From assembly GCF_003946265.1 (NCBI RefSeq), contig NZ_RHNO01000009.1:1-64000 (forward strand): a DNA stretch of 64,000 nucleotides. Direction: 5' to 3'. The stretch comes from Levilactobacillus yonginensis. Its GTDB lineage: Bacteria; Bacillota; Bacilli; Lactobacillales; Lactobacillaceae. Position numbers and translations under genes: made by a program. This document shows, in pieces, positions 35,134-44,129 of the stretch. A model generated the notes under the pieces. That model saw nothing but the letters and a program-made list of their open reading frames with translations. It had not been told where the DNA came from and searched no databases. Each line of letters opens with the position of its first letter. Positions within the stretch are counted from its first letter, which is position 1.

Positions 35134-36510
35134 ATGCGAAAAGTTTCAACTGGCTTTGTTTACTTCTTCGGCGCCCTTGGGGGTCTCCTCTTTGGGTATG
35201 ATACCGGGGTAATTTCAGGAGCAATTCTGTTTATCCAGAAACAAATGAATTTAGGGTCTTGGCAACAAGGCTGGGTCGTTAGTGCCGTCTTATTAGGTGC
35301 CATCTTAGGTGCCGCCATCATTGGACCATCCTCTGACCGTTTTGGTCGGCGGAAGTTATTGCTGCTTTCAGCTATTATTTTCTTGGTCGGTGCTTTAGGA
35401 TCTGCCTTCTCACCAGAGTTCTGGACACTGATTGTTTCCCGGATCATCTTAGGGATGGCCGTTGGGGCTGCTTCAGCTTTGATTCCAACGTACCTGGCTG
35501 AATTGGCACCTGCTGATAAGCGGGGGACCGTTTCTAGTCTGTTCCAACTGATGGTTATGACTGGGATCCTGTTGGCTTACATCACCAACTACAGTTTCTC
35601 TGGTATGTACACCGGCTGGCGTTGGATGTTAGGGTTCGCTGCTATTCCAGCTGCTCTGTTGTTCATTGGTGGGTTGGTCCTGCCAGAAAGCCCTCGGTTC
35701 TTGGTTAAGTCAGGTCACATGGCCGAAGCACGTGAGGTGCTGGATACCATGAACAAGCATGACCAAGCCGCAGTTGACAAGGAAGTTGCCCAAATCGAAG
35801 AATCAGCCAAGATCGTTAGTGGTGGCTGGAAGGAACTCTTCAGTAAGATGGTTCGTCCTTCATTGACCATTGGTTTTGGGTTAGCAATTTTCCAACAAGT
35901 CATGGGATGTAACACCGTGCTGTACTACGCACCAACCATCTTTACGGATGTTGGTTTCGGGGTTTCCGCCGCACTGTTAGCCCACATTGGTATCGGGATC
36001 TTTAACGTGATCGTTACTGCCGTTGCCGTAACCATTATGGATAAGGTTGACCGTAAGAAGATGCTGATCATTGGGGCTGTTGGGATGGCCATCTCACTGT
36101 TCGTGATGAGCCTTGGGATGAAGTTCTCCGGTGGTTCTCAAACTGCTGCGATTATTTCCGTTATCGCCTTGACCATCTACATTGCCTTCTTCTCCGCAAC
36201 TTGGGGCCCTGTAATGTGGGTTATGATTGGTGAAGTCTTCCCATTGAACATTCGTGGGTTAGGGAACTCATTTGCTAGTGTGATCAACTGGACTGCTAAC
36301 ATGATTGTTTCCTTAACTTTCCCATCTCTGTTGGACTTCTTCGGTACTGGGAGTTTGTTCATCGGTTATGGTGTTCTCTGCTTGGTTTCCATCTGGTTCG
36401 TCCAAAAGAAAGTCTTCGAAACACGGAACCGTTCCTTGGAAGATATCGAAGCCACCTTACGTGCTAAGGCTGGCGAAGATGCTTCTAGCTTGAGCGCCGC
36501 ACAAAAGTAA
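35134..36510 (+). CDS. xylT: D-xylose:H+ symporter XylT, copy 2
   Basis: 458 residues, a paralog of the preceding gene with most differences confined to the middle (residues about 190-225) and the last ten residues. All sugar-porter signatures are retained (GYDTGVISG, DRFGRRK, PESPRFLVK, QQVMGCNTV). The start is the ATG after AGGAAG; the longer upstream frame runs through the operator and is rejected. Having its own cre, promoter and operator shows it is an independently regulated duplicate, not a read-through copy. Confidence 0.92.
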   Translation: MRKVSTGFVYFFGALGGLLFGYDTGVISGAILFIQKQMNLGSWQQGWVVSAVLLGAILGAAIIGPSSDRFGRRKLLLLSAIIFLVGALGSAFSPEFWTLIVSRIILGMAVGAASALIPTYLAELAPADKRGTVSSLFQLMVMTGILLAYITNYSFSGMYTGWRWMLGFAAIPAALLFIGGLVLPESPRFLVKSGHMAEAREVLDTMNKHDQAAVDKEVAQIEESAKIVSGGWKELFSKMVRPSLTIGFGLAIFQQVMGCNTVLYYAPTIFTDVGFGVSAALLAHIGIGIFNVIVTAVAVTIMDKVDRKKMLIIGAVGMAISLFVMSLGMKFSGGSQTAAIISVIALTIYIAFFSATWGPVMWVMIGEVFPLNIRGLGNSFASVINWTANMIVSLTFPSLLDFFGTGSLFIGYGVLCLVSIWFVQKKVFETRNRSLEDIEATLRAKAGEDASSLSAAQK

Positions 36511-36593
36511 ATGAACGTGGTGCCTGAGAAATTGCCAATAACGCTATGAGTGGTCAATTTCCCGGCGCACAATTTAAAATTAAGTGAAAGACT

Positions 36594-36628
36594 GAAGTCA
36601 CTCCTGAGAGGGTGGCTTCTTTTTTTCA
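36594..36628 (+). terminator. xylT2 terminator
   Basis: GAAGTCACTC pairs with GGGTGGCTTC using G-T pairs, then seven T. A separate inverted repeat (GAGAAATTG...CAATTTC) lies just before it at about 36528-36563. Confidence 0.75.
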
Positions 36629-36792
36629 GTTTTTTAGTGAGGAAGGTTTGGTGGTTAAAGGGCGTCATGAGCAGGTTTTGGTGAGAGGCTGCTGGTTAGT
36701 TTGATTAACTGGGATGCTACTTTGATTGAAACTAAACGTGAAATCAGTGGGCATTTACCAAGCCGGTTTAATTGATCAATATTAGTATAGCT

Positions 36793-36980
36793 GGAGGTTG
36801 GCAGGGAGCGGGCGGGCTGTGTCGGTGCTGTAGGTCCGGGCGGGGTTGCCCGGGCCTACAGCACGGGACGAGCTCAGAGACCGCGCGAACTTGGCGGGGG
36901 CTTTGAGTCGAGCTGAAGGACCGCCCCTCAGGCCGAAAGCGGTCCCCACAGCCAGCCCACTCCCTGCCAACCGGAGGCGG
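36793..36980 (+). repeat. Structured intergenic element, copy 3
   Basis: The outer 26-bp arms 36796-36821 and 36947-36972 pair with two mismatches. The first hairpin has GTGCTGTAGG...CCTACAGCAC arms, followed by GGGACGAGCT, a second hairpin ending AGTCGAGC, the family loop ACCGCCCCTCAGG and the linker TCCCCACAGC. The GC-rich block contrasts with the AT-rich sequence on both sides. Confidence 0.75.
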
Positions 36981-37101
36981 CCATTGAGACCGACCAAGGT
37001 TCAAGGTTTAGTTAACAAACTACGTCTATTTGGATAAAAGGATTTCCGTTTAAGTCGTTAAGCACTTAAAGTTCAGTCGTATCAAAAAAGACTCACCTTA
37101 A

Positions 37102-37893
<792 letters not shown>

Positions 37894-37903
37894 CGCGCAT
37901 TTT

Positions 37904-37949
37904 GTACAAATAAGGTCGGGACAACTATTTGTCCCGACCTTATTTGTAC
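37904..37949. terminator. Bidirectional terminator between butA and the secreted phosphatase
   Basis: Perfect 21-bp arms 37904-37924 and 37929-37949 with a CTAT loop. Confidence 0.85.
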
Positions 37950-37960
37950 GATTAGACTAG

Positions 37961-39259
37961 TTACTGCTTAATCTTCACGACGTATTTTTTCAAGATCCAC
38001 GCGGTGTGATGGTGGTTATCCTGTACTTTTAGATACGTGGCCTTCTTGCCATTAATTTTGATAGTTTCCTGTTTGGTGATCCGCCACTTAGTTTTAGCTG
38101 ATTTGGCAGTCTTTCCCTTGCTGTGCTTGAGGTGAGCGTCCTTGAACCAGACTTTGTGACCCTTTAACCGGTAGATGTACTTGGTGTGGCGTTTCTTAGT
38201 AGCCGTAATTTTAACGGTCTTTTTCGCTTTCTTCGCTGGTTTGATGGTGTCGCCTTGCCCAGCTTCAGTGACGGTCGTAGTGGTAGAAGGTTTCGTTACT
38301 GGTGCGGGAGTTGCGGGTTTAGGTGTGCTAGGTGCTGGCGTGGTGGGGACGCTAGGATTGGGCTTAGCCGTGGTATAAGCCGAGCTGTAAGGCGTGTTCT
38401 TGCCGTCAGTTGAGACCAGGTAGCGGGCCTTCAGTTGTTCACGTTTGGCAACCGGGAAGTTCAGCTCGCGAGTCAGATAATTTGAAATGTTGGTGTAGTT
38501 TTGTGAGATGACCTGATAGTATTCATCGATCCAGCTCTGCTTAACGGCTTCTCGACCATAGTAAAAATTGGATAACATGAAGTCGTCGACGGTCGTTTGC
38601 TTGTCCATTCCCAGTGCGGAAAGGATGAGGACGGCTGCGATTCCCGTTCGGTCTTTCCCGGTGACACAGTGAAAAAGGGTGGCACCTTTATTGGTTAACA
38701 AACTGTTTAGAAATTGACGATAGCCCGTAATGGCGTAGTAGCCTAACTCAAGGCGCGAACCGTAGAAGTCACCATCACCTAGACCGTGGTTGGCTGCCGC
38801 TTGGGGCCCGAAGATTGAGAGATAGGTGATGGGTGCTCCAGGAATGGCGGCGTCGGGTGAACCAGCTACCTGGCCGGGCGTCCGAAAGTCCACGACGTTT
38901 TTTACGTTGTAGTCGTGACTGAGGACGGTGACGTCGTGGTCATCCAGCCTGTACAGCCGGTCCGACCGGATCAAAGCTTTGGGACGAATCTGCCATTTAC
39001 CATCGGCAGTCTTGATGCCACCCATGTCACGGGTGTTCCTTGTCCCGCTGAGGACGACTCGGTGGTCGGGATTGGGCTTGGCGGGGATGACGTAGCTGGA
39101 ACTGCTGGCAGAAGAATATTTAGCAGTGTTAGCCTTGGTTGTCGTTGGTGCAGTTGGGGCAGCCTGAGTTGCTGCGGACGCGGTTGGCGCGATAACACCG
39201 GCCAGCAGGAGTGACAGACAGAGCAGTTTAATTGATCGAGCAGTGACTGAGTGAGACAT
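37961..39259 (-). CDS. Secreted tyrosine phosphatase with cationic C-terminal domain
   Basis: 432 residues. Signal peptide (LLCLSLLLAGVIAPTASA), a Thr/Ala/Ser stretch, then a LipA/Y_phosphatase3 catalytic domain: RNTRDMGG, LIRSDRLYRL, VVDFRTPGQ and the P-loop HCVTGKDRTGIAA (Cys nucleophile, Arg). A Pro/Thr linker (about 295-335) leads to an 80-residue Lys-rich beta-like module ending in WILKKYVVKIKQ that resembles cell-wall-binding modules. No sorting motif. It acts outside the cell, on phosphotyrosine, phosphoinositide or another phosphomonoester. The start follows GGGAGG. A cytoplasmic relative lies at 59.6-60.4 kb. Confidence 0.85.
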   Translation of the reverse strand: MSHSVTARSIKLLCLSLLLAGVIAPTASAATQAAPTAPTTTKANTAKYSSASSSSYVIPAKPNPDHRVVLSGTRNTRDMGGIKTADGKWQIRPKALIRSDRLYRLDDHDVTVLSHDYNVKNVVDFRTPGQVAGSPDAAIPGAPITYLSIFGPQAAANHGLGDGDFYGSRLELGYYAITGYRQFLNSLLTNKGATLFHCVTGKDRTGIAAVLILSALGMDKQTTVDDFMLSNFYYGREAVKQSWIDEYYQVISQNYTNISNYLTRELNFPVAKREQLKARYLVSTDGKNTPYSSAYTTAKPNPSVPTTPAPSTPKPATPAPVTKPSTTTTVTEAGQGDTIKPAKKAKKTVKITATKKRHTKYIYRLKGHKVWFKDAHLKHSKGKTAKSAKTKWRITKQETIKINGKKATYLKVQDNHHHTAWILKKYVVKIKQ

Positions 39260-39460
39260 GGTAATTCCTCCCTAGGAAATAGTTTGTGATCCTTAACCAT
39301 TTCTCACGTTATCAGATGAATGTCACGGTTCAATTAGGTTTCTGTACAGATGCTGTAAATCCGAACATAAATTTTGTTGTAATAAAAGTTTACTGGCCTA
39401 ACGACTAAGAGAACATGGTACAATGGGGGCAACTTTTTGAAAATGTTGAGGGGTGACTAG

Positions 39461-39835
39461 ATGATTGCAGAGTTTGAGGAGTACCTAGGGAAGATTGAAG
39501 ATGAAGCGCATCAGGAACGGGTGCGTACCGTTTTAAATTGGGTCCAGGAGACCTTCCCGCAGCTAGAACAACGGTATGCGTGGAACCAGCCCATGTTTAC
39601 GGACCACGGCACGTTTATTATTGGTTTCAGCGTAGCCAAGCCCCACATGGCATTTGCACCGGAAGGGCCAGTCATGGAAGCGTTCGCTGACCAGATCGCG
39701 GCGGCACATTACAATCCTGGCAAGAAATTTGGTCGGATTAAATGGACCCAAGACGTGGATTACGACCTATTAAAACAGATCATTGCCTTTAACATTGCGG
39801 ACAAGGCGGACTGTACGACATTTTGGCGAAAATAA
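39461..39835 (+). CDS. DUF1801 / YdhG-like small protein
   Basis: 124 residues with the DUF1801 layout: MIAEFEEYLGKIEDEAHQERV, AWNQPMFTDHGTFIIGFSVAKPHMAFAPEG, and the end YNPGKKFGRIKWTQDVDYDLLKQIIAFNI. Relatives such as Bacillus Fra/YdhG are proposed iron chaperones; that role is only a family-level hint here. The ribosome site is GAGGGGTGA. No neighbours in iron metabolism are visible. Confidence 0.75.
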   Translation: MIAEFEEYLGKIEDEAHQERVRTVLNWVQETFPQLEQRYAWNQPMFTDHGTFIIGFSVAKPHMAFAPEGPVMEAFADQIAAAHYNPGKKFGRIKWTQDVDYDLLKQIIAFNIADKADCTTFWRK

Positions 39836-39842
39836 TCTAGTA

Positions 39843-39980
39843 TCTCCGGTGGCCAGAAGCGGGGCCTACCGTGGGGACGCTTCAGCCAAAGGGCGGGCTT
39901 CTCGCTCGATTTGAAGCCACGTAGAAACCCGTGTCTTTCAAGGCGCCCATGGCTGTCCCCAGCCCTGAGCACCTCCGGCT
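39843..39980 (-). repeat. Structured intergenic element, copy 4 (minus orientation, divergent)
   Basis: On the minus strand it keeps CCTTGAAAG...CTTCAA, TCGAGC, the loop CCGCCCTTTGG and the TCCCCAC linker. The outer arms pair only partly (GGTG..CAG..GGGG region), so it is the most decayed member. Confidence 0.5.
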
Positions 39981-40058
39981 TAGATTGAATTAGCATCTTT
40001 TGTCGCGAGTTAAAGATTCGGATTTGCTATTATCTTTGGAACTAAAAATGGTAAAAAT

Positions 40059-40099
40059 AAAGATTCCTCAACCGTAATAGGCTGAGGAATCTTTTTAGG
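40059..40099. terminator. Hairpin terminator in the gap after the DUF1801 gene
   Basis: AAAGATTCCTCA pairs with TGAGGAATCTTT, then TTAGG. It stands between two structured elements, about 220 bp from the nearest gene end. Confidence 0.6.
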
Positions 40100-40191
40100 T
40101 TGATCTTAAATTAGTTCGTTTAACAAAGTTGTCTGCCGCATATTGAGTTAGCAAACAAGATAGTGAACAGTTGAAGTCGAGCTTGGATAGT

Positions 40192-40369
40192 CGGAGGTTG
40201 GCGGGGGCTGGTCGCTGTGTCGGTGGCGTTAACTCGGTGATTTACCGAGTTAACGCCACGGGACGAGCTTTGAACCTCGGTGGTTTTCCGAGGTTTAAAG
40301 TCGAGCCGGAGGACCGCCCCTCAGGCCGCAGGCGATCCCCACAGCGACCAGCCCCCGCCAACCGGAGAC
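40192..40369 (+). repeat. Structured intergenic element, copy 5 (best preserved)
   Basis: The outer arms 40196-40219 and 40340-40363 are a perfect 24-bp pair. Hairpin 1 has 16-bp arms starting GTGGCGTTAACTCGGT. Then come GGGACGAGCTT, hairpin 2 (AACCTCGG...CCGAGGTT) ending AAGTCGAGC, hairpin 3 with loop ACCGCCCCTCAGG, and the linker TCCCCACAGCG. CGGAG flanks both ends in the same direction. Confidence 0.8.
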
Positions 40370-40380
40370 AGACCACCTAG

Positions 40381-40896
40381 CTAGGAAAGCTTAGGCTGTT
40401 CAGCGTTCTTGGCAGCGGCGCGTTTGGCATCGATGGGTTCGCCCTGTTCGTTAGTCCGAACCACAAAGACATCAACCTTAGCCATGCGGCTGACGTAGGC
40501 CGTTACGGAACCTTCGACAACGCGGGCCATGGCGCTCAATCCGGTAGCACCCAGCATGATCAGATCATCATGGTGGTCTTGTACAAATTCATGAGAGATA
40601 ACCGTTTTGGGATTGCCGAACCGCACGTGGATGTCCATATCCTTGAAGCCAGTGGCAGCACTGGTCGTTTCCACTAGTGAGTTCAGGTAGGACTGGGCGT
40701 CTTCAGCGAGTTCGTGGATGACACCACCGGGCATCGCCCCACTGGCGTAAAAACCATAGTGATTGATGCGTAAGACGTTCAGGAGGTCAATGTGCGCGTG
40801 ATTTCTTTGCGCAACGTCCACGGCCTTTTTAAGCGCCAGTTCGGCTTGAACGGATCCATCAAGGGGAACCAGGATACGTGAGTAATTCTGTTCCAT
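40381..40896 (-). CDS. Universal stress protein (UspA family)
   Basis: 171 residues. One Usp domain with ILVPLDGSVQAELALKKAVDVA at the N-terminus and the ATP-binding G-2x-G-9x-G-S-type region (MLGATGLSAMARVVEGSVTAYVSRMAKVDVFVVR). A 30-residue Ala/Lys/Glu tail follows. Cytoplasmic, function unspecified. It is a different subgroup from the two Usp genes paired with mntH. The ribosome site GAAGG lies upstream, and it is preceded by the PEBP gene on the same strand, 23 bp away, so the two are likely co-transcribed. Confidence 0.88.
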   Translation of the reverse strand: MEQNYSRILVPLDGSVQAELALKKAVDVAQRNHAHIDLLNVLRINHYGFYASGAMPGGVIHELAEDAQSYLNSLVETTSAATGFKDMDIHVRFGNPKTVISHEFVQDHHDDLIMLGATGLSAMARVVEGSVTAYVSRMAKVDVFVVRTNEQGEPIDAKRAAAKNAEQPKLS

Positions 40897-40919
40897 AATT
40901 AACCTTCTTTAATAGTAGT

Positions 40920-41429
40920 TTAGACGCGTCCCTTTAAGGTAATGGTGGCTGTATCCAGGACGTGGCCGTTGATTTGATGAAGAAAGTCGTTGAGCCAGAA
41001 GCCGTCTTCCAAGTCCAGCTTGGTGTTCAGCGCGTAGACCGTCAAGCTGTAGTCATGGTCCTTATCTGGGGGGAATGGTCCCGTGTAATTTTGAAAGATA
41101 GCGGGATCCGTATTGCCAACCAAGGAACCGGCATTGCTGTTGCGGCCGTGGACGTGAGGAATCGCGTTCGTCCGGGAAACGTCGGCCGTGATTTCACGGG
41201 TGGTTCCGGGAAAGTTGGCGGCTACCCAGTGAATCCAGGGGAAGCCACTGACTGGAACAGCATCGAAATCAATCAGGTTTAAGGCAATGGTGCTGGTTTT
41301 CTTAGGTAGTTTCGATAGACTAATGGGAAATGATTTGACGGGGTCACCGGCGTACACATCGTCGCCAGTGGCGTGCTTACTGTATTCATCGGCTAAATAG
41401 CCGTCTTCTGTTGGCACAAAAATTCGCAT
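40920..41429 (-). CDS. YbhB/YbcL-type phosphatidylethanolamine-binding protein homologue
   Basis: 169 residues with the bacterial PEBP/RKIP fold: SISLSKLPKKTSTIALNLIDFDAVP, FPWIHWVAANFPGTT (the D-x-x-x-P...H-W motif) and YTGPFPPDKDHDYSLTVYALNTKLDL (the GPxPP-x-H-x-Y motif). The ligand and role are unknown in bacteria. It is first gene of a probable two-gene unit with the Usp gene. Confidence 0.88.
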   Translation of the reverse strand: MRIFVPTEDGYLADEYSKHATGDDVYAGDPVKSFPISLSKLPKKTSTIALNLIDFDAVPVSGFPWIHWVAANFPGTTREITADVSRTNAIPHVHGRNSNAGSLVGNTDPAIFQNYTGPFPPDKDHDYSLTVYALNTKLDLEDGFWLNDFLHQINGHVLDTATITLKGRV

Positions 41430-41627
41430 GAAATCCCTCCTATTGATGACGCTTAACTCCCTTCATTATACCGCAGGCAGCTGGCAAACTGTGAATATTC
41501 ATGAATAATGTATAATTATCCGTATAAGAGGAATATATCTAATATAATTTCAAAAATAGCTTGATTTACGGAATTATTAGCGTATGATTAGAAACAATTA
41601 GTTCGCTACTCAGAAAGGATGATTCGT

Positions 41628-42797
41628 ATGACCCCCCAAGCAAAGGTTGAAATTCTTCAGCATTTAATTCAGATTCCCTCAGTAAATGATCATGAGACTG
41701 ACGTTGCCGACTACATTGCCAGTTTGTTTGCACCATATCCGCAAGCCAAGATTGAAAAAGTGCCGTTTGCTCAGAACCGAGATAATCTAGTGGTAACGAT
41801 TGGTAATCCAACCGGACCTCAGCTAGGACTGTGTGGGCACATGGACGTGGTGTCGGCCGGGGATGAATCGGCCTGGAGCCACGCGCCATTTGCTGGCGAA
41901 GTGGTCGGCGACCAACTCTTTGGTCGGGGTGCTTCTGATATGAAGAGTGGTCTGGCAGCCATCGTCATCACTTTGCTGGAGTTTTTGGAACAGGGCGTTC
42001 AACTCAAGGGGAGCGTCCGGTTGATGGGGACCGTCGGCGAGGAGACCGGGGAATACGGTGCGGCAAAGCTCACGGATGAAGGGTACGCAGATCATTTGGC
42101 GGGTTTGGTTATTGCGGAGCCTAGTGGCTTGGGCAACGTGGTCTACACGGCGCGGGGAGTCATTGACTATAAGGTCGTGTCTACGGGCAAGGCTAGTCAC
42201 AGTGCGCGGCCAGAAAAAGGCGTCAATGCGATTGATAATTTGATGAAATTTTATAACGCGGTGGGACCGATTATGGCGAAACACACCAAAACTGATCCCG
42301 TTTTGGGTGGTCTCTTGCACAACGTTGATTTAATTTCTGGTGGTGAACAAATCAACTCGATCCCGGCTCACGCGGAACTGATGGCCAACATGCGGACGAT
42401 TCCTGCTTACCCTAACCAGGTGATTTACGATGAGCTGGAAGCATTGATTGCTAAATTAAATGAAGAACCTGATGTAGATTTGGCGCTGAGTTACAGTTAT
42501 CCTGAAGAAGCAATCCCAGGTGATCCCCACGCCCCATTGGTACAGTTAGCCAAGCAAATTAGCGATGAGGTCTGTGGGCACGATACGCAGATCGTGGGTT
42601 CTGGTGGCGCCAACGATGGGGCCGAGTTCTTGCGGGCTAAGGCAGACTTTACCAGCATTGAAATTGGCCCGGGGAGTAACACCTCACATCAAGTTGATGA
42701 ATACATTTCCGTTAAGGAATTCTTACAGGCTGTTGAGGTCTACGAGGCATTGGTCCCAGCGTTCTTTGAGGAGACGTTGAAGGCAGCGGTGGACTAG
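41628..42797 (+). CDS. ArgE/DapE-family M20 metallopeptidase or deacylase
   Basis: 389 residues. M20 signatures: LGLCGHMDVVSAGDESAW (metal His and catalytic Asp), GRGASDMKSGLAA (bridging Asp), GTVGEETGEYGA (catalytic Glu-Glu), and the late His in GPGSNTSHQVDEYI. A dimerisation lid domain lies in the middle (ARGVIDYKVVSTGKASHSARPEKGVNAI). Closest in pattern to succinyl-diaminopimelate desuccinylase (DapE) of lactobacilli, but M20 substrate calls from sequence are weak and no other dap genes are here. The start is the ATG after GAAAGGATG; the ATG at 41619 sits too close to that site. Confidence 0.82.
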   Translation: MTPQAKVEILQHLIQIPSVNDHETDVADYIASLFAPYPQAKIEKVPFAQNRDNLVVTIGNPTGPQLGLCGHMDVVSAGDESAWSHAPFAGEVVGDQLFGRGASDMKSGLAAIVITLLEFLEQGVQLKGSVRLMGTVGEETGEYGAAKLTDEGYADHLAGLVIAEPSGLGNVVYTARGVIDYKVVSTGKASHSARPEKGVNAIDNLMKFYNAVGPIMAKHTKTDPVLGGLLHNVDLISGGEQINSIPAHAELMANMRTIPAYPNQVIYDELEALIAKLNEEPDVDLALSYSYPEEAIPGDPHAPLVQLAKQISDEVCGHDTQIVGSGGANDGAEFLRAKADFTSIEIGPGSNTSHQVDEYISVKEFLQAVEVYEALVPAFFEETLKAAVD

Positions 42798-42864
42798 TTG
42801 TGTGGTGAGTAGTTGGCAGTTGACTAGGAACTGCCGGTACTGAAGTGAATGTAGTGTAGTAATA

Positions 42865-42893
42865 GGGCTGAGAGGTGATCTCGGCCCTTTTTG
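42865..42893 (+). terminator. Terminator of the M20 peptidase gene
   Basis: GGGCTGAGA pairs with TCTCGGCCC, then TTTTTG. A small GGCAGTT...AACTGCC hairpin precedes it at 42815-42835. Confidence 0.8.
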
Positions 42894-43024
42894 ATGTAAA
42901 GATTAATTATGTATTGTAATCGTGGGAGTAGATTGAATGTAAGGTTAAGTAGCCAAATTGATGGATCCTCACTATTATTTGATGAGCGCAATCACAAAAT
43001 TAATTGGAGAAAACCAGTGTAGCC

Positions 43025-43203
43025 AGAGGTTGGCGGGGTGGGTGCCAGCCGTGAAAGTAGTCTTAGCTGAGTGAGCTCAGCTAAGACTACGGGACGAGCT
43101 TGAAAACTCGATGAACTTTCGAGGTTTCAAGTCGAGCCTAAAGACCGCACTGTGGCTTTAGGCGGTCCCCACAGCGGGCACCCATCCCGCCAACCGGAGG
43201 CCG
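43025..43203 (+). repeat. Structured intergenic element, copy 6
   Basis: The outer 26-nt arms 43028-43053 and 43170-43195 pair with one G-T and two mismatches. Hairpin 1 is a perfect 15-bp stem starting GTAGTCTTAGCTGAG. Then come GGGACGAGCTT, hairpin 2 ending CAAGTCGAGC, and CCTAAAG-ACCGCACTGTGG-CTTTAGG. Next is CGGTCCCCACAGCG, whose CGGT could pair back to ACCG in the loop. Confidence 0.78.
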
Positions 43204-43332
43204 CGATAGGTATCTAATTATTAAGATTGCGAATAGAAGCTAGCAAACTAATTAAGCTTGCATCAAATTTCTGGTAATTTTGACCGATTTGATTATATTT
43301 AAAAGTAATTGGGTAAGGGGGCAGTAAGTCTG

Positions 43333-44109
43333 ATGGCGAAACGAACACAACGTGGATTAGTTATTTATCATACTGGCGTGACGCTGCTAACGCTTTGGTC
43401 GGTGATCAATGTGAGTCTGATGATTCTGCGACTGGGAAGCCATGCGGTTGAATTGACGATTGCTAACAGTTTATTAGTGGTGTTTGCCATTGATTATTTC
43501 GTCCGGTTAGTTGTGACGAAGAACCGTAAAATTTTTCTCATTCAGTCGGCCTTTGACTTGCTGGGGATTATTCCGCTGCACCCCGTCTTTGCTTTCTTTC
43601 GACTAGGTCGGTTGGTCCGACTGATTCGGTTTCACCACCTTTTTTGGCGGTTAGGGATTGCGGGCAAATGGACGAAGACCTACCATCGGTTCATCTATAA
43701 AACGGGATTTATCTATTTATTTTCAATCAGTGTGGCTATCATTGTTCTGAGTGCCTTTCTCTTCTCGCTGGCTGAGAAACAAAGTCTGGCCGATTCACTT
43801 TGGTGGGCGATTACGACAGCCACGACCGTGGGATATGGGGATGAGACACCTCATACGGCAGTGGGCAAGATTGTCGCCAGTTTCCTGATGTTCGGGGGGG
43901 TTGGCTTCATTGGGTTGTTGACCAGTACCATCATGGACTTCTTTACTAGTCGGACCACACAATTAGCCACTGACCACGAAGCCCAGCAGCAGGCTGACTT
44001 GGTGAAATTATTGACGAAAATCGACACCCTCACCGCGAAGGTCGATCAGCTCCAAGATAAGATTACTTCCTTAGAAAAAACGACGAAAAAAAACACGCCC
44101 TCCCATTAG
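43333..44109 (+). CDS. Voltage-gated-type potassium channel
   Basis: 258 residues, about six membrane segments. The S4-like helix is FFRLGRLVRLIRFHHLF with regularly spaced Arg, and the pore selectivity filter is TTATTVGYGDETP. The C-terminus is a coiled coil (LVKLLTKIDTLTAKVDQLQDKITSLEKTTKK), a likely tetramerisation domain. It conducts K+ across the membrane. The start is the ATG ten bases after AAGGGGG rather than the TTG further upstream. Confidence 0.9.
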   Translation: MAKRTQRGLVIYHTGVTLLTLWSVINVSLMILRLGSHAVELTIANSLLVVFAIDYFVRLVVTKNRKIFLIQSAFDLLGIIPLHPVFAFFRLGRLVRLIRFHHLFWRLGIAGKWTKTYHRFIYKTGFIYLFSISVAIIVLSAFLFSLAEKQSLADSLWWAITTATTVGYGDETPHTAVGKIVASFLMFGGVGFIGLLTSTIMDFFTSRTTQLATDHEAQQQADLVKLLTKIDTLTAKVDQLQDKITSLEKTTKKNTPSH

Positions 44110-44121
44110 GAAGTGGCGTGT
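44093..44121 (-). terminator. Terminator downstream of the DUF-type membrane protein
   Basis: ACACGCC and GGCGTGT arms. On the minus strand they are followed by a run of eight T. It overlaps the end of the K+ channel gene. Confidence 0.75.
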
Positions 44122-44129
44122 CACCGTGA

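Noticed and set aside
36768-37037. Several overlapping frames in structured element copy 3
   Set aside because: Frames on both strands cover the same inverted repeat and read as Pro/Arg/Gly-rich noise; the RNA/DNA structure explains the sequence better.
40192-40369. Element copy 5 as a cis-regulator of the adjacent universal stress gene (a Lacto-usp-like motif)
   Set aside because: It lies downstream of that gene's stop, not upstream, and the same family occurs beside unrelated genes.
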